From contig JAILXT010000006.1 in the NCBI GenBank assembly GCA_045430345.1, positions 124,001 through 188,000 on the forward strand: a stretch of 64,000 nt of DNA, written 5' to 3'. This document shows, piece by piece, positions 56,311-64,000 of the stretch (position 1 is its first letter; every line of letters begins with the position of its first letter). The position numbers were made by a program, and so were the translations under genes. This DNA comes from Agarilytica sp045430345. GTDB taxonomy: Bacteria > Pseudomonadota > Gammaproteobacteria > Pseudomonadales > Cellvibrionaceae. The notes under the pieces are model-generated. The model did not search any database, was not told the origin of the DNA, and saw only the letters and a program-made list of their open reading frames with translations.

Positions 56311-58092
56311 TTAAGGTCGCGCTATAAACCAGGTGCCATACTCACCGTTTACATCACCCGGTGAAGAATCACCAACAAAGAAATATAGCGGCTGATTTTG
56401 ATATGCCCACTGTTTAATACCCGCCTCATCATCGCTTTCAGTTGAGGGGTCATCTCGGGTGATGACAGTAAAATCACCGAAATCTTGCGCATCATCCGCA
56501 GCGAAAAGAGGGGGCCACGTATCGATACAGCCTTCGAAGCAAGTCGATACACCTTCGGTATCATCGGTAAAGATGTACACAGTAAAATCATTGAAGCTGT
56601 CATCTTCATTTCCATCAACGTCAATTAGCTGCCCGTGTGCGATAAAAATATCGCCTTCATCTTCGTGGTCAGTGATCACAACCGGAAGCGCCCTTGCCAG
56701 ATGCCAAACTCCGCCAACACCATCACCCGATATATCACCTGCGGCAGCATCACCCGAAAAAAAATAGAGCGGCTGACCGTTAAGCGCCCACTGTAATTCA
56801 CCAGGGTTACGCTCAATCAGGGAGTACGGTGATTGCGCCTCTGCGCCTTCGTTGGCCATAAGTGCTGGCCAATTACTTAGGCAACCACCACGGCAATTAC
56901 TCACGCCGAGTTCATCGTTGTCGAAGGTATAAAGCGAGAAGCCATCTTTCGCCAATGAGGTTGTTGCTTCCACTTCGCCGTCAGGCGTCGCAACCAACGC
57001 TAAACCTGAAGCCGTTAATGCCGAGCCCAAATTAGTGTCACTTATTGCCCAGGGTTCCGGACGCGCTAATCGCCAATTGGTTACCGCAGTACCATTGGTA
57101 TCCCCCGCACTTGAGTCACCGGCGAAAAAGTACAAAGGCTTTCCGTGATATGCCCACTGTAATGCCACACTACCCGACTCATCCATCTGACGCTCAATCA
57201 AACTAAAGGGCGCAACTGCCGTCTCACCCGTTTCGGCTAACAATGCAGGCCAATTTACCAAGCAACCACCGAAACAATTTGACGCTCCCGCCTCATCAAC
57301 ATCAAAGGTATATAAACTAAACCCCTCTAGGTTTTGGGCTTCACTCACAAATGCAGTGTTATCACCTGCTGTTTCAACCGCCGTCACAAGGGTTTGCCCG
57401 GCAGCTGAAAAATAATCGCCTTCGGCGGCGCTCACAGATAAGCCATTGAGTAAAAGCGGTTGATTAACCGCGACATGCCAAACACCCCCTACACCTTCAC
57501 CATTAATATCCCCGGGTGCAGCATCACCTGAGAAAAAGTACAAAGGCTTGCCCCGCAAGGCCCACTGATTTAAACCGTCGTCTCGCGTCACAATGGTGAA
57601 CGGCGCCGCGGCCACCGCATTATCGTCAGCAACCAAAGGGGGCCATGTAGAGATGCATAAAGTTGAATTACAGTTAGAAGTACCTACCGTATCGTTATCA
57701 AATACATATAGGGTCATGCCGTCGAGGTTTTCGAAAGACAGGTCAAAATCGTCTCCGTCACTGCTTAACACGGCGATGGCATCGGTCTTGTAGCCGCTAC
57801 TGCCACCATCAGAATTGTCGTCACCGGACGTATCGTCCGCGCCAGAAGAATCCTCACCATCCCCTGGGGCCAAGATATTCACGGAACCTTGCGCGGTTAC
57901 CGTATCACCAATATCGGTTGCGGCTTTAACGAGCGGCAAAGGGCTGGCCGTCGGTGCAGTTGCACCACCATCATTAGTATCACCCGCCGATTCTCCTCCA
58001 CCAGAACCCGAACCCCCACAAGCCGCTAGGGCCAACGTCGCCATGGAACATAACGCTGCATTTCTTAAGCGCAACAAAGTTAAAGTCTTCAC
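56311..58092 (-). CDS. Lipoprotein with four secreted repeats (Lipoprotein_15/COG4315)
   Basis: The 593-residue lipoprotein (lipobox LALAAC) has four repeats of about 115-120 residues. Each begins with a GxxLYxFDxD segment, contains SNCxGxC-type cysteines before WPxL, and ends with QWAxxGxPLYFFxGDxxPGD, the COG4315 signature. Start is GTG at 58092, with AGGAGAG 6 nt upstream. The repeat's role is unknown, but such proteins occur near cytochromes. It leads the envelope redox cluster. Confidence 0.88.
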   Translation of the reverse strand: MKTLTLLRLRNAALCSMATLALAACGGSGSGGGESAGDTNDGGATAPTASPLPLVKAATDIGDTVTAQGSVNILAPGDGEDSSGADDTSGDDNSDGGSSGYKTDAIAVLSSDGDDFDLSFENLDGMTLYVFDNDTVGTSNCNSTLCISTWPPLVADDNAVAAAPFTIVTRDDGLNQWALRGKPLYFFSGDAAPGDINGEGVGGVWHVAVNQPLLLNGLSVSAAEGDYFSAAGQTLVTAVETAGDNTAFVSEAQNLEGFSLYTFDVDEAGASNCFGGCLVNWPALLAETGETAVAPFSLIERQMDESGSVALQWAYHGKPLYFFAGDSSAGDTNGTAVTNWRLARPEPWAISDTNLGSALTASGLALVATPDGEVEATTSLAKDGFSLYTFDNDELGVSNCRGGCLSNWPALMANEGAEAQSPYSLIERNPGELQWALNGQPLYFFSGDAAAGDISGDGVGGVWHLARALPVVITDHEDEGDIFIAHGQLIDVDGNEDDSFNDFTVYIFTDDTEGVSTCFEGCIDTWPPLFAADDAQDFGDFTVITRDDPSTESDDEAGIKQWAYQNQPLYFFVGDSSPGDVNGEYGTWFIARP

Positions 58093-58536
58093 TGTTTCTC
58101 TCCTGTATTGAGTTATCTGGAGAGAATTACGGAGCGAAATTCGGAAAAGTTGCAGCAGGCCTAGAAAATCTAAGCAATTAAATGGCAATAAAGATCTGTG
58201 ACAAATTCACCTTGTCGCCATTGGAACGCCGGAACCGTAAAAACAGAACAGACAGACAAAACACCAACCTGTCACCAAAAACATCATTAAAGAAAGTATT
58301 GTTTGATTTTTATGCCAAATGAACAGTTCGACAACACTACATTTTATATGGGTTTCGGTTCTGGGCCGCTGATGACCAATACCAGCAAAGTCCAGCCGTA
58401 GATTCGACGCTTAACACGACATTTCAATTGTGCTATATATAACAACAACTTAGGGCATTTACGCCTGACGCGTTCGTAGCGCACCCCCAAAATACAACAC
58501 TAACCATCACAAAAAAGTTTGTTTTGGAAATTTGGC
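58093..58536. other. Divergent intergenic region before the four-gene EAD/ABC operon
   Basis: These 444 bases hold the promoter of the lipoprotein (leftward) and of the operon (rightward). A TATATATAA near 58433-58442 could be a -10 element, but no good -35 precedes it. No palindrome of note. Confidence 0.4.
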
Positions 58537-58848
58537 ATGTCAAACCAACATAGCAGCGACATATTTGAGCGTGAAAAAGAGATCTTTAATCTCTTTAAGA
58601 CGCAAGATATTCAGACTGCCGCCAATTTTTTATGCGACTTCGTCAAAGACTTTGACGATACGCGTGACCGCCAAATGGATTGCATTTCATTTTGTAATCG
58701 TGCGTCCACGATTACTGTTTACGAAAAACGCAAACGCTTCCGCGATTTTGAAGAGTTCCAAGATAAAGTCACCGGACTCCTCTACGACATGATGGAGCTG
58801 CTTAACGATGTCATGGATCAACTCCGACAGACTAAGGTGGCCGCGTAA
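58537..58848 (+). CDS. Small helical protein, EAD-like adaptor
   Basis: The 103-residue protein is all-helical and charged, without a signal peptide. Its order (short N-terminal helix, FNLFKTQDIQTAANFL segment, a DRQ turn, a long helix with an RKRFRDFEEFQDK part, then a LLYDMMELLNDV end) parallels the N-terminal domain of the protein at 61452-62198, which resembles EAD11. I read it as a stand-alone Effector-Associated-Domain-like adaptor. The start is the ATG at 58537. Two nt separate it from the ABC gene. The similarity is by eye and modest. Confidence 0.5.
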   Translation: MSNQHSSDIFEREKEIFNLFKTQDIQTAANFLCDFVKDFDDTRDRQMDCISFCNRASTITVYEKRKRFRDFEEFQDKVTGLLYDMMELLNDVMDQLRQTKVAA

Positions 58849-58850
58849 CA

Positions 58851-60092
58851 ATGGAAGCCCTCGAAAAGAAAGCCGCAGAAATATTATCCTCTTCAGAATC
58901 AGATCTGCATTTAGCGGCAGACGAACTCCTTCAATTCACTAATGATTTTTCGAACGACCGCCAACTTAAAAAGAGCGCGTTAAAACTCAACTGGGATATC
59001 GAAAACGCGACCAACGATAAAACCGTTCCGACCCCCATAGATAAATTCCAAACCCAGATTCAGCGCATCGTCGCCAGTGTGCGTGAAAACTTTACAAGCG
59101 AACCCGAAGCCGTTCGCGCTTATTTTGATGGCCGCGTTAGCGCCAGAGATGTCATTATTAGCGATGCACCGCCAGAAATTGTATTCAAAGGTGAGCAGCT
59201 TTCATATCAGTACGGCAAGGGCGAATTTTTGCTCAAGCCCTTCGACTTAGAAATGTCATTGGGTGAAATCACCGCCGTAGTGGGTGAAAACAGCAGTGGT
59301 AAAAGTACGCTAATAAAAATTGTTGCCGGCGCACTTGCAAGCTCTTCAGGCACCAGTCAGTACCCCTTGTTTACCGACAAAACGCCAATCAACTGGTCCC
59401 TCATTAAAGAACATATCGCCTACATTCCCCAGCGTATTCATAGCTGGCCGGGTATCGTAAAAGATAATCTTATGTTCACCGCATCCCTTAAAGGACTACG
59501 CGGTAAAGAAAATGCGGATGAAGTAAATTATTACATGCACCGTTTGAATTTAACGGAGTTTCAAGAAAGTAATTGGAATTCCTTATCCGGCGGTGCTCAG
59601 ATGCGCATGGAATTAGCGCGCGCATTAATTTGGAAACCCAAGCTGCTTATTCTCGACGAGCCTTTGGCCAATCTCGACATAAACACATTGGAAACCTTTT
59701 TGCAGGATCTGCGACATATTGCCAGCTCCTACAAGGACCCCATATCCGTACTTATTACCTCCCAACATTTATATGAAGTTGAAGGTATTTCCGACAAGCT
59801 GCTTTACCTTAGCAAAGGGAAAGTAGACTATAACGGACGCACAAAAGACCAAGGCATCGATCGCACACTAAACTCTTTCGAATTGGGTTGCGATGACGAT
59901 ATCAACACACTGAGAGTGTTACTGACGAAGCACGGCATTACGGATCTTAGTGTACACGGCCGTAACTTCTTTATCAGAACCGATCTGAAGATCGAATCTA
60001 ACCAACTGCTCACTATATTGCTCGAAGCGGGTATCAATATTATCTATTTTAGAGACGTCAGTTGCTCCTCTAGGGTGAGATTTCACGAATGA
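58851..60092 (+). CDS. ABC-type ATPase with N-terminal EAD-like helical domain
   Basis: Residues 1-95 form a helical domain (ALEKKAAEILSSSESDLHL onward) resembling that of the upstream protein. The ABC domain follows: Walker A GENSSGKST (145-153), Q-loop Gln194, signature LSGGAQ (245-250), Walker B LLILDEP (265-271) and H-loop His306. A C-terminal domain (about 345-413) is similar to those of ABC-2-type ATPases. All catalytic motifs are intact. The gene overlaps the membrane-protein gene by 4 nt, so it is the motor of a transporter with that protein. The N-terminal fusion is unusual for ABC ATPases. Confidence 0.85.
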   Translation: MEALEKKAAEILSSSESDLHLAADELLQFTNDFSNDRQLKKSALKLNWDIENATNDKTVPTPIDKFQTQIQRIVASVRENFTSEPEAVRAYFDGRVSARDVIISDAPPEIVFKGEQLSYQYGKGEFLLKPFDLEMSLGEITAVVGENSSGKSTLIKIVAGALASSSGTSQYPLFTDKTPINWSLIKEHIAYIPQRIHSWPGIVKDNLMFTASLKGLRGKENADEVNYYMHRLNLTEFQESNWNSLSGGAQMRMELARALIWKPKLLILDEPLANLDINTLETFLQDLRHIASSYKDPISVLITSQHLYEVEGISDKLLYLSKGKVDYNGRTKDQGIDRTLNSFELGCDDDINTLRVLLTKHGITDLSVHGRNFFIRTDLKIESNQLLTILLEAGINIIYFRDVSCSSRVRFHE

Positions 60093-61450
60093 TCGGAAAA
60101 ACGGTTAAAAAGGCCTTACGCTTTGTCACGCCTAAATTTTATTACCCTATAGACCGCTATTTTCTTTTACGCGCGCCCCTCATATGGTCTTCCAAGATCA
60201 TCAACGTGACCTTTTTCTGTGCGCTATTAGGTTCTGCCCTCGTTGCCCTGGCGATATTATCACCACTATCTATAGATAAAACCCTGACCTTGCTGCAAGT
60301 ATTTCTGCGCGTCGGCCCCATTATCTTAAGCGCTATTGGCTTTGCACTTTGGTGTTATTTTCAATCGCAATATGATGTAAGGCGTAGCTTTGGTTTTAGT
60401 TCGCGTTTTTTTGAAATTAAAAGCGCTCTACTCTATCTCTCAGTGCCCATTTTATTTGCAGGCGCCGCCTTTGGGCCGCACTTTATGCTGTCCAAGCGCA
60501 TATCAGAAACCACAGCAAATTTTCCTCGTGTACAAAGCATAAAAGCAATGCTGGGGGAAACCGATCAAACCGTCGCGCGTCATAGCTTCTTAAGAATTCC
60601 GAAAGAAAACACAAAGCACTATAAGTTTTTCGGCCAAACCGCAGAGGAAGCACCAAAACTCTTCGATCGCGTCTATCAATATAATGACTTCAGTCTAAAC
60701 AAAGAAAGCCTTCGGAAGAAAAAGCAAATAAAGGACGAATACAGCGGCATCACCTTCCAGGTATACAGTTACGAGAACACCGACATCTACGGATATCGCA
60801 ATCGCTACTTTGATAAAAACGGCCTACTCAATGCCATGCGCTTTGAAGCTTGGCTTGAAACGTATTTACAAGATCTCGATCGCGGGAAGGGCCGCATTCC
60901 TGAATCCGGGTTTCAGTTAGAACCCGAAGAAATGCACCACTTCTTCATATCCATGCTCGTTATTTCTAAGTCTATTAAATCGTACCGCCATACGAATGAT
61001 CGAAATGAAATTATGTATGTCTGGGTAATGGCAATGCTGATTATTTCCTTTTTCTTATCTTCAGGCACCGGTGCGATTAACATGTTTGGTCGCAAGGCCC
61101 TGGGGATCACCTTCTTAAAATCACTCTTTATGTTTTGGGCGCTTGCCGCCATTATCGCCGTAATCGAGATCATGCTCGATACAGATGGTGATTTTATGCT
61201 GTGGAGCTTTATCCTATTATCCCTGCTGGTGCAGGCAATGCTATACGCGAAGAAAAACTCACTAGTAGTATGGCTCGTCACAAGCTTCACGACGCCTGTC
61301 GCGATCATCATTGCGATGGCCTTTCTGTTTAAGGAAACATCTCTGGAACCCACATTAGGCGGTGTAATGATGATCTCAATAGTGGGTTACTTTATTTATC
61401 TCCCCCTTCATAAGGGCACGCTTTACAAAATTTACTCGGCACCACAATAA
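60089..61450 (+). CDS. ABC-type membrane protein with large extracytoplasmic domain
   Basis: The 453-residue protein has about eight hydrophobic helices: near 38-58, 70-90 and 108-132 before, and 311-331, 341-361, 368-387, 393-413 and 420-440 after, a soluble loop of about 175 residues (134-310). The loop is hydrophilic and Tyr/Arg-rich. The plan suits an ABC-2-type permease, but no family motif is recognised. It is coupled by 4-nt overlap to the ATPase gene and followed 1 nt later by the EAD11-like gene. Confidence 0.7.
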   Translation: MIGKTVKKALRFVTPKFYYPIDRYFLLRAPLIWSSKIINVTFFCALLGSALVALAILSPLSIDKTLTLLQVFLRVGPIILSAIGFALWCYFQSQYDVRRSFGFSSRFFEIKSALLYLSVPILFAGAAFGPHFMLSKRISETTANFPRVQSIKAMLGETDQTVARHSFLRIPKENTKHYKFFGQTAEEAPKLFDRVYQYNDFSLNKESLRKKKQIKDEYSGITFQVYSYENTDIYGYRNRYFDKNGLLNAMRFEAWLETYLQDLDRGKGRIPESGFQLEPEEMHHFFISMLVISKSIKSYRHTNDRNEIMYVWVMAMLIISFFLSSGTGAINMFGRKALGITFLKSLFMFWALAAIIAVIEIMLDTDGDFMLWSFILLSLLVQAMLYAKKNSLVVWLVTSFTTPVAIIIAMAFLFKETSLEPTLGGVMMISIVGYFIYLPLHKGTLYKIYSAPQ

Positions 61451-61451
61451 C

Positions 61452-62198
61452 ATGCGAACTCAGATAGAAGACCTGATTAAACAAAGCAAACACCTAGACG
61501 CCGCCACCGCGCTGCTTCGTTATGTGGAAGACCATCAAATTGACGATATAAAAGAAGATATTATCGTTATTCAATCACGATTAAATGAGTTGAAAAAACA
61601 AGAAAAACGGCGGCGTATTTCAGTATCCGAAGCCCAAGATGCGCGCATCACGCTCGGCTACGACTTATTGGATTTAGTGGATACTTTACCCGAAGACCAC
61701 AACCGTAACCCAGGTGGTGCTGCAAACGCAGGCATAAATGCACCCCCTGCGGAACAACCTGCCACGCCATCGCAAGTCAATCAGATTCCTCCCGCGATCA
61801 ACATTGTGATCAACAATGAAAACCGCAACGAAAACCATATCAGCATCGAGATACACAACGAGGTACAGGCCCTGGCCAGCAACCTCAATGAACTCAAGAG
61901 CGAACTAAAATCGAAAGCGGATCCACAAGCAAAGGCCGCGGTAAAAGAAGTAGAATCACTAGAGTCGCAACTAGAGGGGCTTGTTGGCGCCAAAACTAAA
62001 GATGCGGTCATGCCCTACATAAACAAAGTGCAAGGTTTTCTGAAGAAACTAGAAAGCGGTAATGACTTAACCGCAAAAGCGATTAAGCAAACAAAGAAAG
62101 GGGCAGAAATCATAGGCAAGCTGTGCAAAAATTATAACCAAATCGCGCCCTGGGTCGGCATGCCTTCTGTACCTCCTGTACTTCTGGGAAGTGATTAA
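61452..62198 (+). CDS. EAD11-like adaptor protein with C-terminal helical module
   Basis: Residues 1-80 (a QIEDLIKQSKHLDAATALL segment, then VIQSRLNELKKQEKRRRIS and a final LLDLVDTL) have the pattern of Effector-Associated Domain 11, a homotypic adaptor of bacterial conflict systems. A Pro/Ala/Asn-rich linker (85-130, NIVINNENRNENH) leads to a coiled-coil (136-180) and a C-terminal helical module (KVQGFLKKL, TKKGAEIIGKLCKNYNQIAPWVG) that I recognise from many EAD-linked proteins. No signal peptide. It is the last gene of the operon. Confidence 0.75.
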   Translation: MRTQIEDLIKQSKHLDAATALLRYVEDHQIDDIKEDIIVIQSRLNELKKQEKRRRISVSEAQDARITLGYDLLDLVDTLPEDHNRNPGGAANAGINAPPAEQPATPSQVNQIPPAINIVINNENRNENHISIEIHNEVQALASNLNELKSELKSKADPQAKAAVKEVESLESQLEGLVGAKTKDAVMPYINKVQGFLKKLESGNDLTAKAIKQTKKGAEIIGKLCKNYNQIAPWVGMPSVPPVLLGSD

Positions 62199-62241
62199 CT
62201 TACCCCACGTCCAAACGCCGTCGGACTAATTTTTCAAAAAA

Positions 62242-63693
62242 TCAGTTAAACAATACAACCCGCGAGCTCATCTCCGCTTTATATTTTTTATTCACCCACA
62301 ACTTAGCCTCGGAAAGATCCTCTTTATAACGAGGGTCAAACAGCCAAACTTCTACACGCTGATTTTTGTGCTTTAAGCCACCCGACGATGATGCCACCGG
62401 CAAATCAGCCCCAAACCCCGTCACAGACTCAGTATAGACACCAAGGCGGTGCAAAGCCGACTTCACGGATAGTGCGCGTAATTTAGATAAAAGTATTGCC
62501 CGCTGCTCTGTGCTTTTAGCATCGCCAAAACCGATTAACTGAACCAATTTATCCTTATTTTCTGGCAACTGCATGAAATTTACGAGGCGGCTTACATCAT
62601 GCTTCGCTTTATTATCAAGTGTCGCACTTCCGATATTAAAACGAAAATTCACCGACAGTCGCTCACCATGTCTCACTACGCGGGTATATTCCGAAGGGCC
62701 GTCGGGGTGATTTACCGCCATTGCTACTGGTTTTTGTGAAACAAAACCCACCTTCTCCACTATTTTTTGGCCCCTTTCTGTTTGCACAAACCGCAAAAAT
62801 TCGCGGCTGTAATAATTCCCTCCGTCGGGAACAGAATACATAAACAGTCGTCGTGCTAGCGGGTAATCTTCTGTCGCAACAAAAATGGGGGCAGGGAATA
62901 TAGCGTGTGTTTCATCATCAGAAATAGCCAGGGGCTTTGATGATAGGACAGATGCAAGGCCGACAAAACCTATCGCTTGCACATCTTGAGAGACGCGTTC
63001 AGACAATCGATCGTTAGATTCAAAACGACGTGCCGACACTGAGAGTGTATACGTTTTTGCCAGAACAATATTTTTAAAGGTATCCCACGTACCGGATTTA
63101 TTATCACGTGCATATACACGGATCGGAAGATCAGGACCGCCAAGCTGACGCCAATTGCGAATCTCCCCCGAAAAGACTTGCGCAACCTGGGTTTTGTTTA
63201 GTGAACTTATAGGATTTGATGGGTGAACAATAACGGCGAGCCCATCGATTGCCACCACATGCTCAGACTCAAAGTCTGTTAGATCATTGCCACCATCAAT
63301 CGTATCGTTTTCAACCGTCTTAATCGGGCGAGACGACATCGCGATATCGGCAGTACCCGCTTTTAAGCCCCTAAACCCTGTACTGGACCCATGAGCATAA
63401 ATAGCAATGTATGCCCGTTCGCCCGCGTTTTCACCTTCGACAAAATATTCGTTGTCTTTTTCACCCGGCAGTAAAACGACATTTTCTAGACCTTTCGCCT
63501 CTAGATACGCCTTCGCCCATGCTGGCGCCAATTTCGCACCGACAGTATTCGATCCCTGAATAGTAAATAAAAGTCCAGACGCTCGCGCACCAATACTCAG
63601 CACATTATGTTGACTGGAAACTGCGCTAGCATCAACGGAACTGCCAACGAATATTAAAAAAATGGAACAACAGGCCAGAAATCGACGCACCAT
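62242..63693 (-). CDS. PstS-like substrate-binding protein fused to OmpA-like domain
   Basis: The 483-residue protein has a signal peptide (to about residue 24), a PBP-like domain of phosphate-binding type (about 40-310; GSNTVGAKL opening, the SSTGFRGL and SGTWDTF segments at ligand sites), and a C-terminal OmpA/MotB peptidoglycan-binding domain (about 345-475, VNFRFNIGSATLD ... NQRVEVWLF). The fusion suggests a wall-tethered phosphate or anion binder. The start ATG follows GAGGGGG. It converges on the EAD11 gene. Confidence 0.88.
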   Translation of the reverse strand: MVRRFLACCSIFLIFVGSSVDASAVSSQHNVLSIGARASGLLFTIQGSNTVGAKLAPAWAKAYLEAKGLENVVLLPGEKDNEYFVEGENAGERAYIAIYAHGSSTGFRGLKAGTADIAMSSRPIKTVENDTIDGGNDLTDFESEHVVAIDGLAVIVHPSNPISSLNKTQVAQVFSGEIRNWRQLGGPDLPIRVYARDNKSGTWDTFKNIVLAKTYTLSVSARRFESNDRLSERVSQDVQAIGFVGLASVLSSKPLAISDDETHAIFPAPIFVATEDYPLARRLFMYSVPDGGNYYSREFLRFVQTERGQKIVEKVGFVSQKPVAMAVNHPDGPSEYTRVVRHGERLSVNFRFNIGSATLDNKAKHDVSRLVNFMQLPENKDKLVQLIGFGDAKSTEQRAILLSKLRALSVKSALHRLGVYTESVTGFGADLPVASSSGGLKHKNQRVEVWLFDPRYKEDLSEAKLWVNKKYKAEMSSRVVLFN

Positions 63694-63856
63694 AGGGACC
63701 CCCTCATTTGGATCCCTAATCTATTTTCAGATTATGACAGTTGTATGACAATCATTTTATATTGAAATATTACTTAAGCCATTGTTATCGCTTACACCAA
63801 CATAACGACGCAAACGTTAAGGCATTCGAACGATAGTAGAGGATAGATGGGGATGA

Positions 63857-64000
63857 CTAAATATTATCCAGCTCATGAATGAGCGATAAAAACTTTTTCC
63901 GCGTATTCAACCGTAAAGATTCATCCGATTCCAATTCCTTGATCGCTTCTACTTCAATATCCTGAAAAGCATCCACTTTTTGATGCTCCAACCCTGCAGA
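63857..64000 (-). CDS. C-terminal end of a gene cut by the window edge
   Basis: A minus-strand frame runs from the edge to a TAG stop at 63857-63859, 48 codons with the stop. The visible 47 residues are charged and helical (EVEAIKELESDESLRLN, ending HELDNI). The family cannot be told from this piece. Confidence 0.45.
   Translation of the reverse strand, partial: SAGLEHQKVDAFQDIEVEAIKELESDESLRLNTRKKFLSLIHELDNI

Overview
The window looks like the chromosome of a Gram-negative, probably marine, gammaproteobacterium. The signs are lipobox and Sec signal peptides, outer-membrane barrels, a TonB-dependent receptor, RND pumps, the UbiT/UbiU/UbiV set for oxygen-independent ubiquinone synthesis, and a GlyGly-CTERM-tailed cytochrome. 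A Cellvibrionales-like or Alteromonadales-like host would fit, but no rRNA or other phylogenetic marker is present to prove it. I saw no tRNA, rRNA, IS element, CRISPR array or phage structural gene.

Layout. 0-7 kb: a lipoprotein and a complete tripartite RND efflux operon on the minus strand. 7-9 kb: a small K+ channel and a GltS-type glutamate symporter. 9.4-15.9 kb: an accessory, conflict-type island. It holds an XRE regulator with two operator-like palindromes, an AHH-family nuclease translationally coupled to a SIR2-TPR protein, and an opposing AHH nuclease-Imm11 toxin/immunity pair bracketed by two near-identical hairpins. 16-26 kb: housekeeping and metabolic genes (cytochrome P460, spermidine-synthase-like protein, RsuA-type pseudouridine synthase, RRM protein, five-heme cytochrome with GlyGly-CTERM tail, AraC regulator divergent from an NmrA-like reductase). 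26-33 kb: OmpA and MscS, then a response regulator, a LysM-FecR protein and a CHASE2 histidine kinase in one signalling operon. 33-36 kb: ubiV, ubiU and divergent ubiT, then a secreted alpha/beta hydrolase. 37-42 kb: a giant 1685-residue calcium-binding repeat protein. 42-47 kb: a second RND pump with its adaptor. 47-54 kb: a TonB receptor with a PepSY membrane protein, an ECF sigma/anti-sigma pair, an LRR protein and a porin. 54-58 kb: an envelope redox cluster (heme-motif barrel, heme-motif lipoprotein, secreted-repeat lipoprotein). 58.5-62.2 kb: a compact four-gene operon. 62.2-64 kb: a PstS-OmpA fusion protein and the tail of a further gene.

The strongest candidate for an undescribed system is the operon at 58537-62198. 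It encodes a stand-alone small helical protein, an ABC ATPase with a similar helical domain at its N-terminus, an eight-helix ABC-type membrane protein, and a protein whose N-terminus resembles Effector-Associated Domain 11 with the C-terminal module usual for such proteins. EADs are homotypic adaptors of bacterial conflict systems, so this looks like an ABC transporter wired into an EAD network. The second candidate is the XRE-AHH nuclease-SIR2/TPR cassette at 10.3-14.0 kb. Both are inferences from motifs read by eye; no database search was possible.
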